DNA from: Planctomycetota bacterium | GTDB lineage: Bacteria > Planctomycetota > UBA1135 > JADKAF01 | Direction: 5' to 3' | Assembly: GCA_016793245.1 (NCBI GenBank) | Contig: JAEUHW010000026.1 | Span: 28,236 to 92,235, forward strand | Length of the DNA: 64,000 nt | Part shown: positions 25,774 through 35,600 of the stretch, in pieces | Layout of the letters: each line of letters opens with the position of its first letter | How positions within the stretch are numbered: position 1 is the stretch's first letter | Translations under genes and position numbers: made by a program | The notes under the pieces: generated by a model | Told to the model about the DNA's origin: nothing | Databases searched by the model: none | The model's input: the letters and a program-made list of their open reading frames with translations, nothing else

Positions 25774-26261
25774 GTCTCGAGCTCGATCTCGCGGAGAGCG
25801 ATGCGCCCGGGCTCGACATCACGCCCGTGATCGACATCATCTTCCAGCTCGTGCTCTTCCTGCTCATCGCGACGAGCATGACGGACGAGATGAGCTCGGA
25901 GCGCGAGAAGGTCGAGGAGCAGAAGATCGCCCTCGATCTGCCGCAGTCGGGCGCAGGCCAGAAGTCCGACGAGAAACCCGAGACGCTGATCATCAACGTC
26001 CAGGAGGACGGCGCGTACATCGTGCGCGGCCAGAGCCTGACGCGGCGCTCGCTGCGCGAGCTGCTGACGCAGGTCGCTGGAGAGAACCCGCGCACCTCGA
26101 TCTCGATCCGCGGCCATCGCAGCACCGCGTTGCAGCACGTCGTCGACGCGATGAGCGATTGTCACAAGGCCGGCTTGCGCCAGCTCGACATCCGCGTGCA
26201 GAGCGGGGCAGCGAAGGGCAATGCGGGCGAGGATCCGCTCGATCTCGGGGGAGGTCGCTGA
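25770..26261 (+). CDS. exbD: ExbD/TolR-family biopolymer transport protein
   Basis: A 163-residue ExbD-type protein. The start is GTG 25770, overlapping the exbB stop by four bases. Longer in-frame extensions upstream only shadow exbB. A short cytoplasmic N-terminus leads into one membrane helix (about 17-40) that holds the conserved proton-path aspartate (Asp22 in DITPVIDIIFQLVLF). The periplasmic domain carries ETLIINVQEDGAYIVRG and the SIRGHRSTALQHVVDAM segment typical of ExbD folds. It works with ExbB in the inner membrane. The next gene starts four bases after its stop. Confidence 0.92.
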   Translation: MSLELDLAESDAPGLDITPVIDIIFQLVLFLLIATSMTDEMSSEREKVEEQKIALDLPQSGAGQKSDEKPETLIINVQEDGAYIVRGQSLTRRSLRELLTQVAGENPRTSISIRGHRSTALQHVVDAMSDCHKAGLRQLDIRVQSGAAKGNAGEDPLDLGGGR

Positions 26262-26264
26262 GCG

Positions 26265-29200
26265 ATGCCCCGCGAGAGCAGCACGTTGCGCTTGGTGGCG
26301 ATCGTCCTGGCGCTCCTCGGCGCCGGCGCCTGCCTCGCCCTCGGCTGGGTCTCTTCGTTCCTGCCCTTCGGCCGCGGCTACACCGATGGGCAGCGCCTGC
26401 TCGTCGATGCGCCCGAGCTGCACCGCCGCGTCGTCGTCCACGGCGAGGCCGAGCCGTGGGCGCGCGAGCTGGTCGCCGAGCGACCGCCGCTCTCGCGCGT
26501 GGCCCTCTCGCCGGACGGGCGCATCGCGGTCTTCTCCGCGCTCGGCGCGAACGAGCGCGCGGATCTCTTCTGGTCGGAGAAGCTGGGTGAGCGCTGGCTC
26601 TCGCGCGGCCCGCTGCTCGCGCTGAACCAGCCGATGGCGCACGAGCTCGCGCCCTTCTTCGATGCGGAGGGCGCGCTCTACTTCGCCTCCGATCGACCGG
26701 GATCGCGCGGCTTCGATCTCTACGTTGCGTCCTGGGACGGCGAGAGCTTCCGCGACCTCTATCGCCTGAGCGACGAAGAGGTGAACGGGCCGTGGGACGA
26801 AGTCGATCCCTGCTACGACCCGCGCACCGGAACGCTCTACTTCGCGTCGAATCGCCCGCGCCGGGCGAACCTCGACGAAGGCGCCGACTTCGATCTCTTC
26901 CGCATCGCGTTCCGCTCCGACGGCTCGAGCAGCGAAGTGGAGCGCCTGGAGGCGCTGAGCTCGCCGCACGACGAGCGCTCGCCGGTGCTGCATCCGAGCG
27001 GCGGCACCCTGCTCTTCGCCTCGCAGCGCAGCGGGGGAGAAGGGGGCTTCGATCTCTACGCCGCGGCGAGCGCCGGTCCGAACCGAGGCTACCAAGCGCC
27101 GCAGGCCGCCGAAGGTGCCGGCAACAGCGCGGAGGACGAGCTCGATCCCGGCTATCTCGAGGGCGGCTTCGCCTTCTCCTTCCGCCGCGCGTCGCCGCGC
27201 GGCGACGCGACCGCAGGCCGCGTCCTCGAGGCACCTCGCGCGGAAGGCGCGGCGCCGGCCGCGGAGCTCGTGCCTCCGCAGGACGATCGGCACGGGCTCT
27301 GGCGCGTGCCTTCGCTCGAGCTGGAGCAGATCCCGAGCTCCCTCGGCGCCCTCGACTTCGTCCTGATCGGCGCGGCGCTCGCGTTGATCGCGCTGCTGAT
27401 CTATCTCGGCCGGCGCTGGAGCGCGCTCGACATCCTGACGAAGGCGCTCCTGATCTCGCTGCTCGTCCACATCTTGCTGCTCGTGCTGAGCCGCCGCGTC
27501 GAGATCGAGAGCACGATCCCGCCGCCGGAGGCGCCGCCCGCGGAGTCGCTGCTGGACGTCGCGTTCGTGCCGCAGGAAGACCCGTCGATGTCGATGCGCG
27601 GCGGCGCGATCGAGCGCGAGCTCGAGGAGCAGGAGCTCGAACCCGAGGAACGCAGCGAGCTCGCGGTCGCCGAAGCGGCCCTCGCGCCGGCAGTCGCGGC
27701 CGAGGAGCTCACACCCGCCGAGCGCGAGGCCTTCGAAGCGGCGTTGCCGGAGCGCAGCGCCGAAGCGCAGCGCGCCGAGGAAGTGCGCGCGAGCGAGGTC
27801 GCGCTGGCGTCGCCCGAGGCTCCGACGATCGAGCGCGAGGCGGCGCCGGAGTTGGAGCAGAGCGAAGCGCAGAGCCGCGACACCTCCTCGCTGGCCTCGG
27901 TCGAGTTCGAGAGCGCGGAGAGCCGCTCCGCCGAGGCGCCGCGAGAAGCGCGCGAGAGCGCGACACCCGCGCCGACGAGCTCCGAGGCTTCGACGCCCGA
28001 GCGCGCGACGCGCGAGTTCACGCCCGCCGAGCGCGTGGCGAGTGCGCCCGAACGCCGCGAGACCGCACCCGCGGCGCCGAGCGTCGCCGTTGCCGACATC
28101 GCGGCTCCGGCGCTTCCGCCCACCGAGAGCGCGGAGAGTCCGAGCGAAGTCCTCGCCGAAGGTCCGCGCGCCGTGGCGCCGAGCGCCGCGCGTTCCGTGG
28201 ACGAGGCGCCTGCGCTGGCTCAGGCGACGCCGACCGAGCGCGCCAGCGATCGCCCTGCGCCGCGCGCGGCTTCCGCGGAACCGCTCAGCTCTCCGTCGCG
28301 GCGCGAGTCGTCTTCCTCCGCGCCGCTCGCGCGCGCCAACACCTCCGCCGAACGCCGCACCGGCGAGCGCACGGCTCCCTCAGTCGCGGTGCGCTCGCCG
28401 CTCGAAGCTCTGCCGCTCGCGCCGAGCGCGACCCCGTCGAGCGGCTCGAGTTCGAGCTCCGAGGATCTGCTCGCCGATCTCGGCGCGCGCACCCCCAGCG
28501 CCGCGCCGAGCAGCTCGAGCTCGGCGGCGCCGAGCGCGGCGCCGAGCCTGGTGGGGGCGCCGAGTGCGAGCGGCGCGCTGTCCTCTCCCGCGGCGCCGAC
28601 GCGCGAGGTCGGTGTCGAAGTGTCACGCGCCGGAGCGACGAGCGGCGAGCTCTCCCGGCCTGCGACTTCCGCTGAACGCGCGGTGGCGACGCTGCCGCGC
28701 ACGGGACCTAGCGCGAGCCCGCGCATCGAAGCGCCGAGTGGAACGAGCCCGCTCCAACCGGTGCCGCGCGCGGAGAACCGCGGCGAGAGCTCCGGCGATC
28801 TGCTGGCGGACCTCGAGCCGAGCTCACCCGGTCGAGCCGCGCGCGCGCCGCTCGGCGCCGTGCTCGGCGACGCGCCGCGGGCACTGCCGGGGCCGAGCCG
28901 CGAGGGCTCGCGCCTCGGTGCACCCGCCGCCGGACCGGCACCGGTCATTGCGCGCGCGAGCGGCGATCGACCGATCGCGAGCAGCAGCTCACCCTCCGTC
29001 GCGTTGCAGCGCGCGCCGAGCGGCGTCGATCGGCGCTTCGAGCGGCGCTTCGGCGACCAGAAGCTGCGCGCGCTCGAAGAGGGCGGCGGCTCGGCGCAGA
29101 CCGAGCAAGCCGTGCAGACGGGGCTGCGCTACCTCGCCTCGAAGCAAGACGGCCGCGGCTTCTGGGGCGACGCGAAGTTCAAGCACGCGAAGTACGCCTA

Positions 29201-30143
29201 CACGATCTACGGCAAGAGCGGGCTCGCGCTGCTCGCGTTCCTGGGCGCCGGGCACACGCAAGCGAGCAACACGGAGTTCTCACCCGTGGTCGCGCGCGGC
29301 ATCCAGTTCCTCGTGCGCGCGCAGGACGCGAAGACCGGTCACTTCGGCAACTGCTCTTCCTACGGCCACGCGATCGCGACCTATGCGCTCTGCGAAGCGT
29401 ACGCGCTGACGAAGGACGCGAGCTTGCGCGAGCCGCTGCAGCGCGCGCTCGATTGGATCGTCGAGAACCAGAACCGCCAGACGCCGGGCAGCACGGAGTA
29501 CGGCGGCTGGACCTACTACTACCCCGACGCGCGCGAGTTCGATCCCTATGCGCGCGCGAGCATCACCTCGTGGCAAGTGATGGCGCTGGAGTCGGGGCGC
29601 ATCGGCGGCTTCGACATCTCGCCGACCGTGGTCTCCGCGGCGCGCCAATTCCTCGAGGGCTGCTTCGATCCGAATCAGGGCTGGTTCCGCTACAACCACC
29701 AACCCTCGCGCTTGCGCTCGGTCTATCCCACGCTGCCGGGCTCGACGCCGGCGTCGCTCTTCGCGCTGCGCCTCCTCGGCACCTCCGTCGATCATCGCCT
29801 CTACGAAGGGGCCTGGGCGTACACGCTCGAGCGTCGACCGAAGGCCTACAAGCGCCCGCGCGAGAACGACTTCGTGCAGGACGCCGCGGGCAACCTCTAC
29901 TTCTGGTATTACGGCACGCTCGCGTTCTTCCAGCGCGGCGGCGAGCAGTGGAACGCGTGGAACAGCGCGTTGAAGAGCGTCCTGCTCCCCGCGCAGTCGA
30001 AGGACGGCTCGTGGCGCCCGATCGAGCCTTACGCCGAGACGGCCGGCGACACGGAAGAGGACCGCATCTACACGACGGCGATGTGTGTGTTGATGCTCGA
30101 GGTCTACTACCGCTACTTCACGCCGCTGCTCTCGAAGCGCTGA
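26265..30143 (+). CDS. TonB-like fusion protein: PD40 propeller, SxxxH membrane anchor, disordered arm, terpenoid-cyclase-like toroid
   Basis: A 1292-residue protein in four parts. (1) Residues 8-30 are a membrane helix, then a periplasmic PD40/WD40-like propeller (about 75-310) with repeats LYFASDRPGSRGFDLYVA, LYFASNRPRR and LLFASQRSGGEGGFDLYAA. (2) Helices at about 364-382 and 394-409; the second has S398-LLV-H402 followed by a proline-rich start (IPPPEAPPAES), the SxxxH pattern of the TonB energy-coupling helix. (3) About 500 residues rich in Ala/Ser/Pro/Glu/Arg, presumably disordered and spanning the periplasm. (4) About 945-1290, an alpha-toroid like prenyltransferase/squalene-cyclase repeats (LRYLASKQDGRGFWGD, GHAIATYALCEAY, SKDGSWRPI). 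No cyclase DxDD motif is seen. It follows exbD by three bases. Architecture and context suggest an ExbBD-driven protein; the cargo is unknown. Confidence 0.85.
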   Translation: MPRESSTLRLVAIVLALLGAGACLALGWVSSFLPFGRGYTDGQRLLVDAPELHRRVVVHGEAEPWARELVAERPPLSRVALSPDGRIAVFSALGANERADLFWSEKLGERWLSRGPLLALNQPMAHELAPFFDAEGALYFASDRPGSRGFDLYVASWDGESFRDLYRLSDEEVNGPWDEVDPCYDPRTGTLYFASNRPRRANLDEGADFDLFRIAFRSDGSSSEVERLEALSSPHDERSPVLHPSGGTLLFASQRSGGEGGFDLYAAASAGPNRGYQAPQAAEGAGNSAEDELDPGYLEGGFAFSFRRASPRGDATAGRVLEAPRAEGAAPAAELVPPQDDRHGLWRVPSLELEQIPSSLGALDFVLIGAALALIALLIYLGRRWSALDILTKALLISLLVHILLLVLSRRVEIESTIPPPEAPPAESLLDVAFVPQEDPSMSMRGGAIERELEEQELEPEERSELAVAEAALAPAVAAEELTPAEREAFEAALPERSAEAQRAEEVRASEVALASPEAPTIEREAAPELEQSEAQSRDTSSLASVEFESAESRSAEAPREARESATPAPTSSEASTPERATREFTPAERVASAPERRETAPAAPSVAVADIAAPALPPTESAESPSEVLAEGPRAVAPSAARSVDEAPALAQATPTERASDRPAPRAASAEPLSSPSRRESSSSAPLARANTSAERRTGERTAPSVAVRSPLEALPLAPSATPSSGSSSSSEDLLADLGARTPSAAPSSSSSAAPSAAPSLVGAPSASGALSSPAAPTREVGVEVSRAGATSGELSRPATSAERAVATLPRTGPSASPRIEAPSGTSPLQPVPRAENRGESSGDLLADLEPSSPGRAARAPLGAVLGDAPRALPGPSREGSRLGAPAAGPAPVIARASGDRPIASSSSPSVALQRAPSGVDRRFERRFGDQKLRALEEGGGSAQTEQAVQTGLRYLASKQDGRGFWGDAKFKHAKYAYTIYGKSGLALLAFLGAGHTQASNTEFSPVVARGIQFLVRAQDAKTGHFGNCSSYGHAIATYALCEAYALTKDASLREPLQRALDWIVENQNRQTPGSTEYGGWTYYYPDAREFDPYARASITSWQVMALESGRIGGFDISPTVVSAARQFLEGCFDPNQGWFRYNHQPSRLRSVYPTLPGSTPASLFALRLLGTSVDHRLYEGAWAYTLERRPKAYKRPRENDFVQDAAGNLYFWYYGTLAFFQRGGEQWNAWNSALKSVLLPAQSKDGSWRPIEPYAETAGDTEEDRIYTTAMCVLMLEVYYRYFTPLLSKR

Positions 30144-30180
30144 GAGTCGGTGGCGCTCGCGCGCTCCTTTCTTCGGCCGC

Positions 30181-31398
30181 TCACTTCTTCGCCGCGGCCA
30201 CCGGTTCGACGAGGGCCGCGATCATCGGCAGCGCCTCCGCCGGAGCATTGGCCCCGAGCCGGCGCGCGACGTCGAGCGCGGCGTCGCGAAACGCGGGATC
30301 GCTCGCTGCGGCCCACAGCCAAGGCAGCGCCTCTTCGAGACCCGCCATCTCCGAGCTCTCGTCGGGGCGCACTTGGTCGAGGATGCGCGGGATGCGCGGC
30401 GCGCTCGCGTAGACGATGCGCTGGAAGGTCTCGCGCATCGCCTTCCGATCCGCGGCCTCGAAGACCCAGCCGTGCGGCTCGGCGCGGCGCACGAGGTCGG
30501 CGATCAAGCCGGCGTGGAAGCAGCGCTCGTTCTTGCCGCCGCGGCCGTTCGGGCTCGCGAGCGGGGCCCAGCGCAGTGTCACGCCATCCGGCCCCTTCAC
30601 GAGTCGCGAGCGGAGGAAGCGCGCGAGCGACTCGCCGCGATCTAAGTGCTCGCCCTTCTTGCCGCGCGAGAGAGCGAGATGCGCGCGCGCGAGCAGCGCG
30701 AGGTCGGCGCTCGGCAAGCAGCTCTGCGTCTCCCCGAGCGGGTAGTAGTAGCCCTCCTTGCCCGCGGGCGCGTGCATGTACTCCTCGTCGAAGCACGCGA
30801 GCGCGCGCTGCAGCTCCTTCTCCAGCGCCTGTGCAGCGCGCTTCCACAGCTTCATCAAGCGCGCCTCGCCTTCGATCTGCAGCACGAGCTCCATGCCGCT
30901 CGCGACCGCGAGCGCCGTCAGCGCAGGAGACGGCTCGCGTTCGCCCGTCGCTGCTCCCGGATCGACCGGGGCGAACGCCTGCGGATACGGGCTGCGCGCG
31001 GACCACGCGGCGAGCGTCGCCTTCCGCTTCGGATCGCGACGCTTCTGCGCGCTGTCGCGCAAGCCGAGCAGCTCCTCGCTGAGCGCGAGCGCGCGCTCGA
31101 GGTAGACATCCTCGCGGCGCCGTCGGTAGATCTCGACCAGGCCCTCGATCGCGAGGGAGCGGCTCCAGACGGCGGCGGCTTCGTCCTCGCGTTCGGCGTC
31201 TTCCTCCTCCTCGGCCTTCTCGCCTTGCTCGTTCGGCGCGCGCGGCGGCACGACGCGCTGGCGCAGCACTTCTTCGAAGAGCGCCAGCGCGTCGAGCTCG
31301 GGGGCGGCCGCGGGATCCTGTGCGCGCGAGAGCGCGGCGGTGAACGCGAGGGCGCCGAGCGCGGTCGCGAGGAGGTGCCTAGACGAGTCGGAGATCAC
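30181..31398 (-). CDS. Hypothetical exported protein, probably helical
   Basis: A 405-residue protein starting at GTG 31398, preceded by GGAGG about eight bases upstream. The signal peptide is HLLATALGALAFTAALSRAQ. The mature part starts with a highly charged stretch (QGEKAEEEEDAEREDE) and continues with helices such as AAAVWSRSLAIEGLVEIYRRRRED, LLARAHLALSRGKKGEHLD and RFLRSRLVKGPDGVTLRW. Its layout, a chain of amphipathic helices with a tyrosine/glycine-rich KEGYYYPLGET segment, could be an alpha/alpha-barrel, but no family is recognised. It converges on the TonB-like gene with 37 bases between stops and is followed upstream by a membrane-anchored Ig-like protein. A shared envelope role is possible. 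Confidence 0.7.
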   Translation of the reverse strand: MISDSSRHLLATALGALAFTAALSRAQDPAAAPELDALALFEEVLRQRVVPPRAPNEQGEKAEEEEDAEREDEAAAVWSRSLAIEGLVEIYRRRREDVYLERALALSEELLGLRDSAQKRRDPKRKATLAAWSARSPYPQAFAPVDPGAATGEREPSPALTALAVASGMELVLQIEGEARLMKLWKRAAQALEKELQRALACFDEEYMHAPAGKEGYYYPLGETQSCLPSADLALLARAHLALSRGKKGEHLDRGESLARFLRSRLVKGPDGVTLRWAPLASPNGRGGKNERCFHAGLIADLVRRAEPHGWVFEAADRKAMRETFQRIVYASAPRIPRILDQVRPDESSEMAGLEEALPWLWAAASDPAFRDAALDVARRLGANAPAEALPMIAALVEPVAAAKK

Positions 31399-31424
31399 AG
31401 GGGAATCCTCCGGGAGGAAACGGC

Positions 31425-32486
31425 TCAGAGCGCTTGCAGGACGAGCGGCTGGATCAGCGGCACGGCGAGCTCGCGCAGCTCGAGGCGCGACTGCAGCGGA
31501 TGATAGCCGTCGCGCTGCGCGTGGATCAGGTACTCGCCGGCGGGGAGGCCGCCCAAGCGCAGCGTGCCATCGGCCGCGGTCTTGCCGCGCGCGCCGCCGC
31601 GCGCTTCGGGGTCCGGCGGCACGAGATCGACGCTCACGCCTTCGAGCGGGGTCCCGATCTCGTCCATCAGGGTGAACGCCACCTCGCCGACCGGAGGCAA
31701 GCCGCCCACGTCCTGGCGCGCGGGCGCGTTCTCGATCTCGACGCGCAGCGGGGTGCGCAACGCGCGACCGAGCGGCCCGATCGAGAGATCGTAGGAACCG
31801 GGGGGCACGTCGACGAAGCGGTAGCGCCCGTTGCCGTCGGCCAAGGTCTCCCTGCGCGGACGCTGTCCTTCGAGATCGACCTCCACGCGCTGCAGCGCGA
31901 CGATGGCGAAGGGGGCGACCGCGCGCAGCTCTTCGCCGCTGTGGACCACGCCTTCCAGCGTGGCGAGCGGAGCGAGCACCAAGCTGATCCGCTGCACCGC
32001 GGAGCGCGGATCGAGCTCGGCGATGGTGAGCACGGAGTCGAGCCCGGGCGCGCTGGCTGCGATGCGGTAGCTCGCCGGCACGAGCTCCTCGAAGCTCGCG
32101 ACCGCGCCGACCGGCGGCTGCCGGCGTGGCGTCGCCGCCGCTCGCAGGCGCGCCGGCCGCGCGCCGCCATCGTCGAAGGAGGGCGCGACGAAAACCTCGA
32201 CGCCCGCGGGCAGCTCGACGCCGAGAGGCGGCTGGACCAGGACCTCCAAGCGCACGCGCTCGTAGCGGCGCTCCGGCAGCGCGTCGGGCTCGCCGCCGGA
32301 GCTGCGCTGGGAGCCGTTCGCTTCTTCGAGGGCGGCGGGGGACGCCGCGCTCTCGGGGTTCGCGAGCGAGAGCTCGGCGCGCTCCTTCGATCCGCCTTCG
32401 TTCGGAGCGGCAGTGCCGAGGATCCACCAGGTGGCGCCGGCGCCGAGCGCCAGCGCGAGGAGCGCGAGCCACGTGCGTTGGGTCAT
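31425..32486 (-). CDS. Membrane-anchored protein with carboxypeptidase-regulatory-like (Ig-fold) domains
   Basis: A 353-residue protein. Met 32486 starts a single membrane helix (MTQRTWLALLALALGAGATW), so it is probably a periplasm-facing anchored protein. After a disordered linker, at least two beta-sandwich units follow the carboxypeptidase-regulatory-like pattern: SGEELRAVAPFAIVALQRV with DGNGRYRFVDVPPGSYDLS, and EIGTPLEGVSVDLVPPDP with TAADGTLRLGGLPAGEYLI. These domains are structural or binding modules. Its stop is 26 bases upstream of the next gene's GTG (31398), and the two read in the same direction, so they form a pair. Gene start and signal are clear; the biological role is not known. 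Confidence 0.8.
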   Translation of the reverse strand: MTQRTWLALLALALGAGATWWILGTAAPNEGGSKERAELSLANPESAASPAALEEANGSQRSSGGEPDALPERRYERVRLEVLVQPPLGVELPAGVEVFVAPSFDDGGARPARLRAAATPRRQPPVGAVASFEELVPASYRIAASAPGLDSVLTIAELDPRSAVQRISLVLAPLATLEGVVHSGEELRAVAPFAIVALQRVEVDLEGQRPRRETLADGNGRYRFVDVPPGSYDLSIGPLGRALRTPLRVEIENAPARQDVGGLPPVGEVAFTLMDEIGTPLEGVSVDLVPPDPEARGGARGKTAADGTLRLGGLPAGEYLIHAQRDGYHPLQSRLELRELAVPLIQPLVLQAL

Positions 32487-32654
32487 CGATCGAAGCGCCG
32501 AGCCGCGGCGCGGAGAAGAGGCAGCGAACCTAGCTACGGGGCCGCGCCCCGGGGCGCTCCCAAGCTTGGATAGGGTAGCGGCCGACACTAGGATGTTCCG
32601 GCCTCAAATCCGCCCGGGCCCCTTCGTCCGGATTCTCGACGGACCTCACCGCAC

Positions 32655-35600
32655 ATGCAGATGCTGCGCACGGCGCTCCAAGCGCTCCTCTTCGCCGTTC
32701 TCGCCGCGCTCGGCGCCTCCGCGCAGGACGGGGGGAGCGGCGGGCTCGACCGCGGAAAGAGCCGCGTCATCGTCCTCGGCTTCGATGGCATGGACGCCAT
32801 GGTCTCGGAGCACTACATGCGCGGCGAGGCGCCGGTGATGCCGTTCCTCGCGGGCCTCGCGAAGCAGGGCACCTACGAGCCGATGGCCACGACCAACCCC
32901 GCGCAGTCACCCGTCGCGTGGGCGGCGATGAACTCGGGCGTGAACCCTGGCAAGACCGGCGTCTTCGACTTCGTCGCGCGGCAGATCCCCGACGGAGGCA
33001 AGAACGGGCGCGTGCCGCAGCCGACGCTGGGCTTGGCGAAGCAGGGCACCTACTCGCTGCGGGACTATCAATCGCCCGGTTTCGCGACCAAGGTCGCCGG
33101 GGGGATCGCGCTCGCGTTCCTGGCCCTCGGGCTCCTCCTCTGGCTCGCCGCTCGCCTCGGCCTGCCGTGCCGCGGGATCACCGCGGGGCTCCTGCTCGGG
33201 CTCTGCTTCGGCATCTCCGTGGCCTGGCTCATCTCGTGGGAGCGTTTCGATCCATGGCGCAGCGCGATCGGCGGGCTCGCCATGGCGCTCGTCGTGGGAG
33301 GCGCGGCACAGCTGCTGCTCGGCCGTCGCTTCGTGACGCCCTGGCCGCTCGCGTTCGTGCTGCTCGGCCTCTGCACCGGCGTGCCCGCGGGGCTCCGCAT
33401 CCATGAGCTCGCACGAGCGCTCCCGCCCGAGCTGCCGGCGGCCGAGCGCGCGAACGTGGCCGAGCCCTTCTGGAAGGCTACCTCGGAGGCCGGCATCGGC
33501 TTCGATGGCTTCCAGATGGCGATGACCTTCCCCGTCGAGGAGATCGAGAATACGCGCGTGCTCGCGGGACTCGGCGTGCCCTGCGGGCGCCTCTCGTTCG
33601 GCGACTGGTTCCTCTATGACGAGACCGAGGCGGGCGAGCGCACCTCGCAGACCGCGGGCTTCATCTATCCGCTGAAGGCGGAGCGCAAGGAGTCGGGCGC
33701 CACCTTCCGCACCAAGCTCGGCGGGCCGCGGAACTTCCTGGAAGAGCATCGCGTCGACGCGCAGATCGACGAGGTGAAGCGCAAGATCGCCGCCCTCGAG
33801 GCCATCAAGCCGCGCGGCTACAAGGAATCGGTCGAGCGGAACACCAAGCTCGAAGCGCTGCGCGAAGAGAAGGCGAAGCTCGAAGCGGAGAAGGCCGCCT
33901 CGCGCACGCAGATCGACCTCGAGATCCGCATCCCCGCGCCGCCGGCGCTGCATCAGGTGACGGGGCGCGCGATCGAGGCGCTGCTCGCCTTGCAGCACTT
34001 CACCGGCGGCGTGGAGCAGATGCTGCGGCAGAACCTCTCACTGCTCGGCCAGGCCAGCACGAGCGCATGGGATGCGCTGGACGTCGCGCTCGCGATCGAA
34101 GCAGCTCTGAAGGGCGAAGGCGAAGGGCTGCGCGCCGCGGGCAAGTCCTTCCCGGCCGCCGCCGGCGAGCTGCAGCGCGCGCTCGATGCGCTGCGCACCG
34201 ATGCCGAGCGCAAGGCCGAGGTCACGCTGCAAGGGACGACGCAGCGCATGGCGGCGCGCGAGTGGTCGCGCGACTTCTACGAGCTCAGCTTCGTGATGCA
34301 GGAGCTCTGGGGCCCCGCGGTCGTGAAGTCGGACAGCATCACGCGGGCGAAGGTGATGAGCCTCTACCCGATGAAGCTCTACGTGAGCCCGCTGAACCTC
34401 GACGCGACGAAGCAGCCGTTCCACCAGAACATCACCTATCCGCGCGCCTTCGGTCAGGAGCTCACCGACCTCCTCGGCAAGCCCTTCGAGACGCTCGGCT
34501 GGGCCTGCGCCACGCACCCGCTGAAGGACGCGCTGATCGACGAGCAGACCTTCCTCGAGGATGTCGAGGCCAAGTGGAACTTCCGGCGCGAGCTCCTGCT
34601 GAAGCTGCTCGACGGCACGGATGCGCGCGTCTCCTTCTTCCTCTTCGGGGAGACCGATCGCGTGCAGCACATGTTCTTCCGCTACTTGGACCAGCAGCAC
34701 CCGCTGCACGCCGAGCACACGAAGAACACCGGCAAGCTCCGCTTCTTCGGCGAGACCATCGACGCGCGCGACGCGATCGCGGTGATCTACCGGAAGGCCG
34801 ACGAGCTCTGCCGCGAGGTGCACGAGCGCTTCGTCGCCAAGGACCCGAACGCAGTGATGATGGTGGTCTCGGACCACGGCTTCTCTTCGTTCCGACGCGA
34901 GTTCCACCTGCAGAACTGGCTGCGCGAGAAGGGCTATCTCGTGATCAAGGCCGAGCAGGAGGACGCGTTCAAGGCCGAGGCTCGCGCGGGGAGTCTCTTC
35001 GAAGGCGCCGGCATCTTCACGGCGATCGACTGGGAGAAGACGAAGGCGTACTCGGTCGGCCTCGGCAAGGTGTACCTGAATCGCGCCGATCGCGAGAAGT
35101 GGTTCGACGACAGCGGCAAGGAGCATCCCGGGCTGGTGAAACCGGAAGAGTGCGACGCGTTGATGGACGAGATCTCGCGCGGCCTGCTCGCCGAGCGCGA
35201 TGCCGATGGCAAGCAGGTCTTCCGCGCGATCTACAAGGCGAAGGACATCTACCAGGGCGACCAGTGGCAGGTGGAGGCGGACCTCTACGTCGGCTTCCAG
35301 TACGGCTACCGCATCTCGTGGGAGGCTTCCCTCGGCGCGATGGGGCTCACGACCGACGAGAACGGCCAGCGCGCCTTCTCCGGTCCGCTGAAGGACAACG
35401 TCCTCAAGTGGAGCGGCGACCACTGCTCGGTGGATCCCTCGTACGTCACCGGCGTCTTCTTCAGCAATCGCAAGCTCGCGGTGGATCCGGCGGACAAGGA
35501 TTACGAGCTCCCGCCGCGTCCGGCGAACGATCCGCTGCCGACGCCGGCGCGCTTCGAGGATGCGCCGGGCTTGAAGTTCGACGACCGCAACGCGCCCGCG

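Noticed and set aside
26265..30143. Squalene-hopene cyclase as the function of the large fusion protein
   Set aside because: The toroid part has the repeat fold but no cyclase DxDD motif, and it is on the periplasmic side of a TonB-like anchor, so cyclase activity is unlikely.
30181..32472. A 763-codon minus-strand frame that would fuse two neighbouring genes
   Set aside because: The upstream part is a frame shadow of the carboxypeptidase-regulatory-like gene; the true start has a signal peptide and GGAGG at 31398.
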